This document shows positions 7,511-16,788 of a stretch of 64,000 bases of DNA, in pieces. How positions within the stretch are numbered: position 1 is the stretch's first letter; each line of letters opens with the position of its first letter. Both the position numbers and the translations under genes were made by a program. This DNA comes from Cyclobacterium marinum DSM 745 (GTDB taxonomy: Bacteria; Bacteroidota; Bacteroidia; Cytophagales; Cyclobacteriaceae). The stretch spans positions 1,984,001 through 2,048,000 of the forward strand of contig NC_015914.1 in NCBI RefSeq assembly GCF_000222485.1, read 5' to 3'. The notes under the pieces were generated by a model. That model worked only from the letters and a program-made list of their open reading frames with translations. It was not told the DNA's origin and did no database searches.

Positions 7511-9982
7511 ATGCAACAGATCAATTTCTCTCAATTCGCTTCAAATCAGAGTAGCCTGTTTATCCCTGGCACGCCTGATGAAAGCATTCTTTTTGCGGTA
7601 ATTGACTCCAGAAAAATTCACTCCGGAAAAGAAACTCTTTTTATCGCCCTGCAAGGATCGAGACATGCCGGGTGGGAGTTTGCAACAGATGCCTATGCCA
7701 AAGGTGTGCGAAACTTCATCTTGCCCAAAATATGTCCCAGCTCCCTCCTAAAAAAGCTGGCAAATGCCAACATCCTTCTTTCTATTTCTCCCCTAAAGGA
7801 ATTACAACAACTGGCACAAATCAACAGAGAAGCCTTCAGAGGAGCTGTTATAGGAATTACCGGAAGCAATGGAAAGACCATTGTTAAGGAATGGTTAGCT
7901 CAGGTATTGTCAGCCCAATTCAATTTATGGAAAAGTCCCAAGAGTTACAATAGTCAAATTGGCGTAGCACTTTCAGCTTTGGGAATCAATCCTCAACATC
8001 AACTTGCCATACTAGAGGCAGGTATCTCAGCCCCTGATGAAATGAAGGCACTGCAAGAGATCATCCAACCTCAACTAGGCATTTTCACCAATATTGGAAG
8101 TGCTCATGACGAGAATTTTAAGGATACCACCTCAAAGATCATTGAAAAATGCCTCCTTTTTAAAGACGTTAAATTCCTTGTTTACAATAAGGACCAAGAG
8201 TTGGTAAGTAACTATTTAGCCTCATCTTTTGACCCTTCTGTACGCATTAGCTGGTCTGATAAGCCCGGTGCTGATTATGTTCTCTCGGTTAAGCCCCATA
8301 GGAATGGCACTAAGATTTATATGATGGGCAAAGACCTGCGAACTTTTACTTTTTATACTTCATTCAGAGACAAGGCTTCTCTAGAAAACCTGAGGCATGT
8401 GATCACTGCTGCACTTAGTCTTGGGATGGAACCTCTCATGATTCAGCAAGGACTGGAACTGCTACATGCAGTAGACATGAGGCTTACCCTAAAATCCGGC
8501 CTGAATGGCTGCAAACTGATCGATGACAGTTATAACAATGACCTTGCAGGACTTGAATTGGCTCTGGAGTTTATGCACCAACAAGTAACCACAAGTGGTA
8601 GAAAGATTCTTATTCTATCAGAAATTCAACAAGATGGAGATATTACCGCTACTTTTAAAAAAATAGCTTGGCTACTAGGACAGTACGATATAGACCTTTT
8701 TATAGGTGTTGGTAAAGGATTTGAAGAATCCAAGGCCTTGTTCCCTTGTGAAAGCAGGTGCTTTGAGGACACTGACTCACTCTTAAAAGGCATGGAAACC
8801 TTGTCCCTTTCCAATGATCTGATACTTATCAAAGGGGCTAGGGTTTATAAATTTGAGCGAATCGTACAAAAACTAGAAGCCCTTGCTCATGAAACCATTT
8901 TAGAAATTAACTTAAATGCACTCCGCCACAATTTTATGCATTACCGGCAAAAACTAAAAGTGGGAACCAAGATTATGGTGATGGTAAAGGCTTTTGCTTA
9001 TGGAGGTGGAGCTGCTGAAATCGGAAACTATTTACAAGAAATTGGCGCTGATTACCTATCTGTAGCCTATACGGATGAAGGAATTTTCCTAAGAAACAAT
9101 GGTATCAGCCTGCCAATCATGGTAATGAACCCGGGAAGTTTTCATTTGGATTTACTGCAGACCCATGCTTTGGAGCCGGTAGTTTATAACCTACAGCAAC
9201 TTCGGACTTTGTCTGCCAGCATTGATGATTATTCAGGTGAATTACCTGTTCATTTGGAGTTTGATACCGGTATGCGAAGATTAGGAATGACAGAAGAAGA
9301 CCTTGATGAAGTCATTGAAATCCTACTACACAATAAAAAAATCAAAGTCGCCGGGATTTTTACCCATTTGGCCGGAGCGGATGAAGCCATCCATAAAGAT
9401 TACACCTTATCGCAGCTTGCTTCATTTGAAATATGGAGCAAAAAGTTAATGGATAATACCGGCTGCCGGCCTTTGAGGCATTGCCTCAATTCAGCAGGAA
9501 TCATTCGATATCCCGAATATGCCCATGATATGGTAAGATTAGGAATTGGCTTATATGGCATAGAAGTCAACAAAATGGAACAAAATAAACTAGAACCGGC
9601 CATGGTCCTGAAAACAGTGGTGTCTCAGGTAAAAACGCTTGCCAAAGGAGCAACGGTTGGCTACGGAAGAGTCGGAAAAATGAAAACAGAAGGCGAAGTG
9701 GCCACATTGGCAATAGGCTATGCTGATGGCTATGATAGAAGATTTAGCAACGGAAATGCAAAGGTTTTAATTAAAGGAAAATTGGTGCCTATTCTTGGCA
9801 ATGTTTGCATGGACATGTGTATGGCAGATGTTACCGGTTTAAATGTCTGTGTGGGAGATGAAGCCATACTCTTCGGTGAGCAACCTTCTATCATTGACCT
9901 TGCCGATAAAATAGGAACCATACCTTATGAGCTTCTTACAGGGATTGGCCCTAGGGTAAAGCGACAGTATGTACTAGACTAA
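7511..9982 (+). CDS. murF-alr: Bifunctional MurF ligase / alanine racemase
   Basis: This is a fusion that serves peptidoglycan precursor synthesis in the cytoplasm. Residues 1 to about 455 are UDP-MurNAc-tripeptide:D-Ala-D-Ala ligase, with ATP P-loop GITGSNGKT near residue 117, SPKSYNSQIGVALS and IDDSYNNDLAG. Residues from about 465 to 823 are a PLP-dependent alanine racemase, with the Schiff-base lysine in VMVKAFAYGGG (about residue 492), substrate-side FDTGMRRLGM, and the C-terminal catalytic tyrosine region VGYGRVGKM plus GYADGYDRRF. The second domain makes the D-alanine from which the first domain's D-Ala-D-Ala substrate is built. The fusion is typical of Bacteroidota and is not unusual in itself. 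All key motifs look intact. Confidence 0.96.
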   Translation: MQQINFSQFASNQSSLFIPGTPDESILFAVIDSRKIHSGKETLFIALQGSRHAGWEFATDAYAKGVRNFILPKICPSSLLKKLANANILLSISPLKELQQLAQINREAFRGAVIGITGSNGKTIVKEWLAQVLSAQFNLWKSPKSYNSQIGVALSALGINPQHQLAILEAGISAPDEMKALQEIIQPQLGIFTNIGSAHDENFKDTTSKIIEKCLLFKDVKFLVYNKDQELVSNYLASSFDPSVRISWSDKPGADYVLSVKPHRNGTKIYMMGKDLRTFTFYTSFRDKASLENLRHVITAALSLGMEPLMIQQGLELLHAVDMRLTLKSGLNGCKLIDDSYNNDLAGLELALEFMHQQVTTSGRKILILSEIQQDGDITATFKKIAWLLGQYDIDLFIGVGKGFEESKALFPCESRCFEDTDSLLKGMETLSLSNDLILIKGARVYKFERIVQKLEALAHETILEINLNALRHNFMHYRQKLKVGTKIMVMVKAFAYGGGAAEIGNYLQEIGADYLSVAYTDEGIFLRNNGISLPIMVMNPGSFHLDLLQTHALEPVVYNLQQLRTLSASIDDYSGELPVHLEFDTGMRRLGMTEEDLDEVIEILLHNKKIKVAGIFTHLAGADEAIHKDYTLSQLASFEIWSKKLMDNTGCRPLRHCLNSAGIIRYPEYAHDMVRLGIGLYGIEVNKMEQNKLEPAMVLKTVVSQVKTLAKGATVGYGRVGKMKTEGEVATLAIGYADGYDRRFSNGNAKVLIKGKLVPILGNVCMDMCMADVTGLNVCVGDEAILFGEQPSIIDLADKIGTIPYELLTGIGPRVKRQYVLD

Positions 9983-10075
9983 GACCTTATCCAAATTCAG
10001 CATATTTTGGCCTGAAATTGGATAATATTTTGTTTCTTTGTCTCTAATTTGTGAGCTTTTTGTACCCATTACTTA

Positions 10076-10756
10076 ATGAAGGATAAATCATTGACATTTA
10101 ACTTTTCGTTTTTTCGAAAACATGGCTTAGGATTAATTATTATTTTAGCGGCATGCTGTTTTTCTTGTGAAGACATCCTCCGGGAAGAAATAATGGTATA
10201 CAATAATGATTTTTCAAAAGCTGATCTTGCCAATTTTGAAAATGGAAAATTATTCATCTATGAAGGTGATACAGTTTTAGGATACTATCATGATGAAGAA
10301 GTTCGTTTAAGCTTAGATAATTTACCGGAACACAATACCATTAAAATCACCTTGGAAATTTTGCTTCACGACAGTTGGGATGGTAATCCGGACAATGTCG
10401 GAGGCCCGGATTTTTGGTATTTAAAATTGGATGATCAATCCATTGTTAGGACTACTTTTTCAAACTCCCCTTGTGAGTCAACCTTTTGTATATACCAGTC
10501 ATATCCTGACAATTACCCAAGATTCAATGACCCAAAAACAGGAGCACTACGCACGGATTTGCCGGGAAGATGTCAGTATATTAACGTTGAAGGCTGGACA
10601 AGTCTTTATCGAATCACCAAATTAATTAACCATACAGATGGTCAATTATCAATTGCTATAGGAGATGAACTAAAGCAGGAAAACACTCCAGAACCTGTAT
10701 GTGACGAAAGTTGGTCTGTAGCTAGTATTCAAGTGAGCACCTTGACAATAAATTGA
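10076..10756 (+). CDS. Lipoprotein of unknown function
   Basis: The protein has a long N-terminal region ending in a lipobox (LAACCFSC, acylated Cys near residue 31), so it should be a lipoprotein, probably in the outer membrane. The mature part is about 195 residues and beta-rich. It has a four-cysteine pattern: SPCESTFC, GRCQY and VCDESW, consistent with disulfides outside the cytoplasm. I do not recognise the family. It ends 6 bases before the Wzi-like gene, so the two form an operon and the lipoprotein may be a partner of that outer-membrane protein. Confidence 0.7.
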   Translation: MKDKSLTFNFSFFRKHGLGLIIILAACCFSCEDILREEIMVYNNDFSKADLANFENGKLFIYEGDTVLGYYHDEEVRLSLDNLPEHNTIKITLEILLHDSWDGNPDNVGGPDFWYLKLDDQSIVRTTFSNSPCESTFCIYQSYPDNYPRFNDPKTGALRTDLPGRCQYINVEGWTSLYRITKLINHTDGQLSIAIGDELKQENTPEPVCDESWSVASIQVSTLTIN

Positions 10757-10762
10757 GCCGGA

Positions 10763-12472
10763 ATGAGTAAAAGATCTTCTTTATTTGTACATGTATTTCT
10801 TTGGGCAGCTTTAATTTGTTTGGCACCGGTTTCGAATGGGTGGGCCCAAAGTATAGGGCTACATTACCCGGTCTATGACGATTATATGCGCAGGCAACAA
10901 CTTCTTGGCAATTTGTCTGCAGAAAGTAGCTTTATGGTACGTCCCTTATTGCCAAGACAAGTTTTCAATACAAATGGTGCTTTTAATTTTGAGCAAGACA
11001 GCACGGTTAAGAACCAAAACCTGAAAGGCCTAGCGAATTTTGATGAAATCAAATTCATGACACTCCCTGTCATGATCAAATCCAGATACAATAGTAATCT
11101 TCCCTTTGGTATCAACGATGGGGAAATGATTCCAAACAAGGGGTTACAACTGAATGCCAGTTTAGGTATTTATTTTGAATACGGTCCCTTGACCTTACAA
11201 TTGCAGCCGGAGATTTTGCATGCCGCAAATTTAGATTTCACAGCATTTCCTTTGGAACATTGGGGAAGCACCTGGCTCCAATATTTTGAATGGGTGAATA
11301 CCTCAGATATACCTGAGAGATTTGATGGAGGCCCTATTACTCGCCTTTCATTGGGCCAGTCCAGCTTGCGTTTCAATTTCAATGAATATTCTATTGGCAT
11401 CTCTAACGAAAACCTGTGGTGGGGGCCCGGCAGAAGGGCATCACTATTGATGAGCAACAATGCCCCGGGCTTTTTACACTTTACTTTCAATACCCGAAAA
11501 CCGGTGCAGACCCTTATAGGTAGTTTTGAAGGGCAGCTTATTGCGGGGCAGCTGAGGTCTTCCGGAGTAGATCCGGTCAACTCCTATTACACCTACACCA
11601 ATACTCCACTATATGTTCCTAAAAGGTCAGATGATGACTGGCGTTATTTATCCGGTTTGACACTAAGCTATCAACCTAAGTGGCTTCCCGGCTTATTTTT
11701 GGGTTTTAGCAGTGTCTCACAAATGTACCACACAGACATGGATCAATTTGCCGATTACCTTCCTGTATTCAATGGTGAAAAGGGTCCCGAAAGCATTACC
11801 AAGCCCAATGTAGACCAAAGAAACCAACTCAGTTCCGGTCAATTCCGCTGGATAAACCCCAATGGACATTTTGAGTTTTACGGAGAATATGGAAGCAATG
11901 GCAATAGCCGAACTCTCCACGATTTTTTAATAAATCCGGATAAAAACAGGGCTTTTACGTTTGGCTTTACCAATTTAACCAGCCTAAAGAAAAAAGATGA
12001 ATTCTTTCAGCTAGGAATGGAAATGACCCAGACAGGACAATCTGTGAGAGAGGAAATTCTAAGCAGAAATAGTTGGTACACCCATCCGTATGTTAGGCAT
12101 GGTTACACCCACAAAGGCCAAGTGTTGGGATTTGGCTATGGCCCGGGAAGTAATGTTTTTTCCATTGATTTGGCATGGGTAAAAAACTTTAACAGAATCG
12201 GAATTGAATTTGAATACATCAATTATAATAACGATTTCTATTACAAACGTTTTGAGGAAATAAAAGACCTTCGCAGAAAATATGTAGATCTAGCACCTGC
12301 TTTAATAGGCGAATGGAGATTTGACAAATTACTTGTTTCAGCCAATTTTAAATATATCCGCTCATTGAATTATAAGTGGTACTTGGAAAATGATCCAGAC
12401 GATTACTTTATTCCAGGCTTAGATAAGGATAATTTTGTTGGAAATTTAAGTTTTTCGTACATAATCGATTGA
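10763..12472 (+). CDS. Wzi-type capsule assembly outer-membrane protein
   Basis: This 569-residue protein starts with a signal peptide (hydrophobic core VFLWAALICLAPVSN, then GWAQS) and carries the Wzi-family signature NENLWWGPGRRASLLMSNNA followed by PGFLHFTFNTRKP. In Escherichia coli Wzi is an 18-stranded outer-membrane barrel that helps attach capsule to the cell surface; Bacteroidota homologues are longer and often not tied to a capsule locus. The C-terminus ends in an amphipathic strand with a near-terminal aromatic residue (NLSFSYIID), as expected for a barrel. It is in an operon with the upstream lipoprotein. No polysaccharide polymerase or flippase is nearby. Confidence 0.85.
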   Translation: MSKRSSLFVHVFLWAALICLAPVSNGWAQSIGLHYPVYDDYMRRQQLLGNLSAESSFMVRPLLPRQVFNTNGAFNFEQDSTVKNQNLKGLANFDEIKFMTLPVMIKSRYNSNLPFGINDGEMIPNKGLQLNASLGIYFEYGPLTLQLQPEILHAANLDFTAFPLEHWGSTWLQYFEWVNTSDIPERFDGGPITRLSLGQSSLRFNFNEYSIGISNENLWWGPGRRASLLMSNNAPGFLHFTFNTRKPVQTLIGSFEGQLIAGQLRSSGVDPVNSYYTYTNTPLYVPKRSDDDWRYLSGLTLSYQPKWLPGLFLGFSSVSQMYHTDMDQFADYLPVFNGEKGPESITKPNVDQRNQLSSGQFRWINPNGHFEFYGEYGSNGNSRTLHDFLINPDKNRAFTFGFTNLTSLKKKDEFFQLGMEMTQTGQSVREEILSRNSWYTHPYVRHGYTHKGQVLGFGYGPGSNVFSIDLAWVKNFNRIGIEFEYINYNNDFYYKRFEEIKDLRRKYVDLAPALIGEWRFDKLLVSANFKYIRSLNYKWYLENDPDDYFIPGLDKDNFVGNLSFSYIID

Positions 12473-12487
12473 TCGTATTTTGTTTGA

Positions 12488-13384
12488 TTATTCCAAAACA
12501 GCATCAATTTCTAAAATACTATTTAAGATAAGCTCACAAGCTTGCGTATAAAATGTCTGATCGATATTTTTAAAAGTATCAGTGGGTTTGTGATAATCCT
12601 TGTGATCTGGCACACCGAAATAAATAAAAGGTATCCCTTTTTTATGAAAAGGCCCATGGTCTGATGAATTGGTCCAATCCAGCTCCCCCTTTCCTCCATC
12701 ATTTCCGAAAACCAGTTGAATGGCAGATTTCTTCCCGCTTTTTTCAAGGAAAGGTTTGAACTGAGGATAAAATCGAGTACCAACTGCATAAAGGGTATTG
12801 TCCTCACTTCTGCTAATCATATCCATATTCACCACCAACTGGATCTGATTTAAAGGAAATGGAAAGTCTTTTAGCAAAGCCTTAGCACCTAATAACCCTT
12901 CCTCTTCTGCATCCGTAGCTGCAAAAAGGATAGAATGCAGGGGTCTGTTTTCTTTGAAATAAGCGGCCATATTCAACAATGCTGCGGTGCCAGATGCATT
13001 GTCATCTGCTCCATTGTAAATGTCCTTCCCCTTGGTACCCAAATGGTCATAATGAGCCATAATTAAGATAATTTTGGAAGAAGCAAATCCGGGTACAAAA
13101 CCAATGATATTTTCTCCATGGCCTTCTTGCTCCAAATCTTCATTTAAAGAAAATGATTGAGTATAATCCGGAAACTGACTACTCAGGTCCAGATCTTTAA
13201 ACCTCTCTTTAATATAGCTTGCAGCCTTTTGATTGCCTTCTGTTGTAACTGATCTTCCTTCCAGTTGATCAGAAGAAAGAAATTGTATATCTTCTATTAA
13301 AACTCGAGTATCGATTTTTTGAGACCGAGAATGAAAGGGTAAGCAACAAAAAAATAATAAAATAAAGGAGGTAATCGTTTTCAT
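12488..13384 (-). CDS. Exported M28-family metallopeptidase
   Basis: This is a zinc aminopeptidase of family M28 with a signal peptide (MKTITSFILLFFCCLPFHSRS). The co-catalytic zinc ligands are all visible: His in MAHYDHLG, bridging Asp in YNGADDNASG, catalytic Glu in DAEEEGLLG, Asp in VNMDMISR and His in DHKDYHKPTDT. At 298 residues it has the catalytic domain only, without PA or PDZ additions. It probably degrades peptides in the periplasm or outside the cell. It converges on the Wzi-like gene and diverges from the secreted protein at 13459. Confidence 0.93.
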   Translation of the reverse strand: MKTITSFILLFFCCLPFHSRSQKIDTRVLIEDIQFLSSDQLEGRSVTTEGNQKAASYIKERFKDLDLSSQFPDYTQSFSLNEDLEQEGHGENIIGFVPGFASSKIILIMAHYDHLGTKGKDIYNGADDNASGTAALLNMAAYFKENRPLHSILFAATDAEEEGLLGAKALLKDFPFPLNQIQLVVNMDMISRSEDNTLYAVGTRFYPQFKPFLEKSGKKSAIQLVFGNDGGKGELDWTNSSDHGPFHKKGIPFIYFGVPDHKDYHKPTDTFKNIDQTFYTQACELILNSILEIDAVLE

Positions 13385-13458
13385 AACGAAAGATTTTACA
13401 TTGGCTTGTGTATATTCGTGAAAATACTAAACTTTCAGATGTGGAATTCATTTTGTTT

Positions 13459-14454
13459 ATGAAATATATTTCTTTGACGGTGCTGATAAGTTTTTTTTCA
13501 TTGGTTAGCCTAGCACAACCGACACCTGTTGAGCAATTTTTAGATGGAAAATCGGTAGTACTAGTTTCTGCTGCCCTTGCCGAAACAGCACCTATTACCT
13601 GGAAGGATTTGGTGGAAGAAGTTCATCCTTCCTTTGTGGAGGCTGGCGGAGATCCTGTAGCCTATTTTGATCTTGAAGAAGTCATTTTGTCTGAGGGCAT
13701 TAAAAACACCTATGCGAGTCATTTTATTACCCGACAAATCAGAAATATAATATTACTGATCAGAAAAGCGGATGGCAGGTTATTTTGTCATATTTACCCT
13801 TTTTCAGGCAATAGGAATATAATTTCCCCCGGAAACAATTGGTCAATCAAGGCTGCTAATTTGGAAGATCTTAAAGAACAAATTCAATCCATTGGCCTGA
13901 ACAAAAGGAGTGAAAATTTTCTGGTAATCGAAGTTCCGGAATATCCTTCCATCCCCGGATTAGAAAATAATTCCTTGGGAAACAATTATATCCAAGCACC
14001 ACCATTAAACTTAGATGTCTTCAAATTGGGCATCCTACTTACAGGAGCTGCCGGCAATGAAGATTTTCTCAATACATTCCGGCAAGATATTTACGGAAAG
14101 GACCCCAATCAAGTGGAAGCAGAACAACTAGCGCAAAAAGAGGGGCTTGAACAAATTTTTAATGCCGAGTACCCTTTTGAAACCGAATTCCTGACTACTG
14201 CTAAGTCCAATCAAGAACTCATCAATGATAAGGTTCAATTTATCTTGATGAGGCAGGAAGGTCGAGAGGCTGATCTTATGCGAAGCATGGGGGTTCCTTT
14301 GGACCAAGGTAAAAATCCTGACAAAATTGTGGTCAAGTATTACATTCGATTTTTGGTAAGAAATGAATTGTATATTGGTGAAAAATGGGATGCCTCTCCG
14401 GACTGGAAAGTGGCACTAAGGAACTTTTTGGATCAAATAACACCTGAAAATTAA
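13459..14454 (+). CDS. Secreted protein of unknown function, 331 residues
   Basis: ATG at 13459 starts a signal peptide (MKYISLTVLISFFSLVSLAQ); the open frame upstream has no better start. I do not recognise the family. The N-terminal third resembles a substrate-domain fold (KSVVLVSAALAETAPITWKD). The C-terminal part, with KIVVKYYIRFLVRNELYIGE and a final PDWKVALRNFLDQI, looks like a TonB-C- or NTF2-like alpha/beta segment. A predicted soluble periplasmic location is the only firm statement. It is transcribed divergently from the M28 peptidase gene across a 74-bp gap. Confidence 0.65.
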   Translation: MKYISLTVLISFFSLVSLAQPTPVEQFLDGKSVVLVSAALAETAPITWKDLVEEVHPSFVEAGGDPVAYFDLEEVILSEGIKNTYASHFITRQIRNIILLIRKADGRLFCHIYPFSGNRNIISPGNNWSIKAANLEDLKEQIQSIGLNKRSENFLVIEVPEYPSIPGLENNSLGNNYIQAPPLNLDVFKLGILLTGAAGNEDFLNTFRQDIYGKDPNQVEAEQLAQKEGLEQIFNAEYPFETEFLTTAKSNQELINDKVQFILMRQEGREADLMRSMGVPLDQGKNPDKIVVKYYIRFLVRNELYIGEKWDASPDWKVALRNFLDQITPEN

Positions 14455-14570
14455 ATGATACAATTGTCTCTTTTTTGTTTCTAATAGTTTTTTTATGGTA
14501 GATATTCAAGACAGCTTGAGAATGTCCAATAAATTTATAGAAGGTAGCCTTTCTCACTGACCAAAAAAAA

Positions 14571-14595
14571 GAGGTAGATCCTAAGGACCTACCTC
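14571..14595 (-). terminator. Terminator of the thioredoxin operon
   Basis: Stem GAGGTAGATCC (14571-14581) pairs with GGACCTACCTC (14585-14595) with one A-C mismatch and a three-base loop. On the minus strand it is followed by eight T. It lies downstream of the gene at 14667-14927. Confidence 0.8.
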
Positions 14596-14666
14596 CACAC
14601 TTCGAAATAGCAGATTTTTTATTTAGGGTGATAAACAACTTTCCTACTTCCCAAAGTGGAAATGAT

Positions 14667-14927
14667 TTATTTATCGATCGAACCCATTACTCGCTTAAGA
14701 AAAGCGTTCATGGCTTCCTTCTTATCCATTCCTTCTTCCTTGATCATTTTCTGAACTTCGAGCGTGCCGTATAGATTGGAAAGTAACTCGCCCATCACGT
14801 CCAACTCTTCGTCTTTCAGCGTGCTAATTTCAGTCATTGACTCCAGGAGTTCTATGGTCTCCACTACCCAGTCTTCATCGTTTTCTTCAATGAAACCTAG
14901 TACATGTTTAATTATTGGCAACCTCAT
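14667..14927 (-). CDS. Small conserved acidic protein beside thioredoxin (DUF6952-like)
   Basis: This is an 86-residue helical, acidic cytoplasmic protein (MRLPIIKHVLGFIEENDED..., ISTLKDEELDVMGELLSNLYG). I believe it belongs to the small DUF6952-type family found next to a thioredoxin in many Bacteroidota, but I cannot confirm the family number here. Its start overlaps the thioredoxin gene by 20 bases, so the two are translationally coupled. No catalytic motif is evident; the context suggests a thioredoxin-associated factor. A strong terminator follows. Confidence 0.8.
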   Translation of the reverse strand: MRLPIIKHVLGFIEENDEDWVVETIELLESMTEISTLKDEELDVMGELLSNLYGTLEVQKMIKEEGMDKKEAMNAFLKRVMGSIDK

Positions 14928-15222
14928 CGATCAATGTTTTTAAAGCTTCTTCTTTATTTGTTTGAATTTGATTTTTTAGGGATCCGCCTTCAAAAACCGC
15001 AAAAGTAGGTAAGTTATTTACTTCAGCAAGCTTTCTGGATTCAGGTAATTTCTCCGCGTCAACATACAGAAATGTGACCCCTTCATAAGCCTTACTTAGC
15101 CTTTTCATTTTCGGCTTCATAATCCTACAGTTACCACACCAAGTAGCTCCGAATTGAACAACTACTTTATCATTGTCTTTAATTACTTGTCCTAAATTAT
15201 CTGATTCTAATTCTTGTAGCAT
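14908..15222 (-). CDS. Thioredoxin-family protein
   Basis: This is a 104-residue single-domain cytoplasmic thioredoxin. The active site is WCGNC (Cys29, Cys32) rather than WCGPC, so the usual proline is replaced by asparagine, which should make the redox potential differ from a standard thioredoxin. The cis-proline segment NNLPTFAVFEGG is present. It is first in a two-gene operon with the small acidic protein, overlapping it by 20 bases. A full promoter (TTG, 21 bases, TATCTTTG) lies just upstream. Confidence 0.93.
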   Translation of the reverse strand: MLQELESDNLGQVIKDNDKVVVQFGATWCGNCRIMKPKMKRLSKAYEGVTFLYVDAEKLPESRKLAEVNNLPTFAVFEGGSLKNQIQTNKEEALKTLIDEVANN

Positions 15223-15246
15223 AATTCTTTTGGTTTAATTGAAGAT

Positions 15247-15278
15247 CAAAGATAATTACTATTAATATTAAAATCCAA
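15247..15278 (-). promoter_or_regulatory. Promoter of the thioredoxin operon
   Basis: On the minus strand TTG (15278-15276) and TATCTTTG (15254-15247) are separated by 21 bases, a good match to the Bacteroidota promoter. Transcription would start about 18 bases before the thioredoxin ATG. Confidence 0.6.
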
Positions 15279-15308
15279 TTGATAATATCTATGAGTCATG
15301 TCAGATTT

Positions 15309-15878
15309 TTAATAGAGCTCTTTTTGTAAAAATGGAATTAGGGCTAGAGATAAGGCTTGTTGGTAATAATTGGATCTACTAATCACGCCTTTGGTTAAAA
15401 TACCAACGGCTCCACCTGATTCTTTGGAATTGCTTTTATTGAATAGTTTGTCATCAGCTTCACCCAGCTCCATTCCATCACTAACCATTTTATTCAAGGC
15501 CTCGGGAAGAAAAAATGTTGCGGTTTTAGCTTTACCTATTTTGCCTTCACCGTCCATGATAACCATCCAAGCAAAGGAAACCATCTGTTCGCCTACATGA
15601 TCTACTCCACCTTCTATTCCCACCCAGAAATCTGCTTCCGGGAAAGCATTTTTGGAGGCGTAGGCTCTATTGTAAGCACCTGTATAGGTTTCTACATCAC
15701 CCTTGGGCTGATCGCTAACTTTAGAATCCACATTCAATCCCTGAACAATGAAACTATCTTCAAATATACTTGAAAATGCATTTTCGGTGCATTTAACTTT
15801 TACAGGATTTCTACTTCCGACGATTACTAATTGCTGCCTTTTCTGCTCCTGTAAATTTCTTCTTTTAGGGAATGCCAT
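15309..15878 (-). CDS. yjjX: Inosine/xanthosine triphosphatase (DUF84/YjjX)
   Basis: This enzyme removes non-canonical purine nucleotides (ITP, XTP) from the nucleotide pool. The family signature is clear: IVGSRNPVKVKCTENAF near the N-terminus, SDQPKGDVETYTGAYNRA, and FWVGIEGGVD, plus the late DKLFNKSNSKESGGAVGILT with the conserved GAVG. The length of 189 includes an N-terminal extension of about 17 residues (MAFPKRRNLQEQKRQQL) not needed by the fold. It follows yebC by 30 bases, so they are probably co-transcribed. Confidence 0.92.
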   Translation of the reverse strand: MAFPKRRNLQEQKRQQLVIVGSRNPVKVKCTENAFSSIFEDSFIVQGLNVDSKVSDQPKGDVETYTGAYNRAYASKNAFPEADFWVGIEGGVDHVGEQMVSFAWMVIMDGEGKIGKAKTATFFLPEALNKMVSDGMELGEADDKLFNKSNSKESGGAVGILTKGVISRSNYYQQALSLALIPFLQKELY

Positions 15879-15908
15879 TATGTGAATTAAAATTGCTAAA
15901 TATTTGGT

Positions 15909-16616
15909 TTAAGCCATATTATGGTAAACATGGTTTACATCATCATCCTCTTCCATCCGCTCAATCATTTTGTTTATGTCTTCCTCCTGCTCACTTGTCA
16001 ATTCGGTAGTAGACATGGGAAAACGTTGCATTTCAGCACTGATCACTTCTATACCTTTGTCTTCAAGTGCTTTTTGCATGTTGCCAAAGTCTTCAAATGC
16101 AGTGTATACAAAAATTTCTCCCTCATTCTCATCTATATCCTCTAAACCAAAATCGATCAATTCCAATTCAAGTTCTTCCAGATCATAGTCAGCTTTGGCA
16201 AAACGAAATACTGCTTTTCTATCAAAAGTAAAGCTTACTGAACCACTTGTACCTAAGGAGCCACCGGCTTTGGTGAAATAGTGCCTTACGTTGGCTACGG
16301 TTCTATTGATATTGTCTGTAGAAGTCTCAACGATAACGGCAATGCCATGGGGGCCATAACCTTCATATACTACTTCTTCGTAATCTTTTTCATCTTTATT
16401 ACTAGCTCTTGAAATAGCCGCTTCAATCCTGTCTTTGGGCATGGAGGCACCCTTGGCGTTCTGAATAATGGTCCTCAATTTGGCATTATTAGCCGGGTCG
16501 GGACCACCTGCCTTGACAGCCATTACTATTTCTTTGCCTAAGCGTGTAAACACTTTAGACATTTGACTCCATCTTTTGAATTTTCTTTCTTTTCTAAATT
16601 CAAATGCTCTTCCCAT
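15909..16616 (-). CDS. yebC: YebC/PmpR-family translation/transcription factor
   Basis: The protein belongs to the YebC/PmpR family; members were described as DNA-binding regulators, and recent work shows that members act on ribosomes stalled at proline-rich stretches. It has the family signature MGRAFEFRKERKFKRWSQM, PANNAKLRTIIQNAKGASMP and YEGYGPHGIAVIVE. Length 235 is normal. It is upstream of yjjX with a 30-base gap. Confidence 0.95.
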   Translation of the reverse strand: MGRAFEFRKERKFKRWSQMSKVFTRLGKEIVMAVKAGGPDPANNAKLRTIIQNAKGASMPKDRIEAAISRASNKDEKDYEEVVYEGYGPHGIAVIVETSTDNINRTVANVRHYFTKAGGSLGTSGSVSFTFDRKAVFRFAKADYDLEELELELIDFGLEDIDENEGEIFVYTAFEDFGNMQKALEDKGIEVISAEMQRFPMSTTELTSEQEEDINKMIERMEEDDDVNHVYHNMA

Positions 16617-16788
16617 AATTTTTTATATTTCCAATTGTAAAAATAATTAAATTTTTTGATAGGACTATTATCATTACAAAACTTACCACGACTAAACTTA
16701 TGACAAGGTTTTGTGGATTTAATGAACTCTGACACACGATATACGTTTTATTTTTAGGTAATACAACCCTCATTTAAAATTTTTAGTT

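Noticed and set aside
7511-9982. MurF-alanine racemase fusion as a novelty
   Set aside because: This fusion is common in Bacteroidota and all key motifs look normal.
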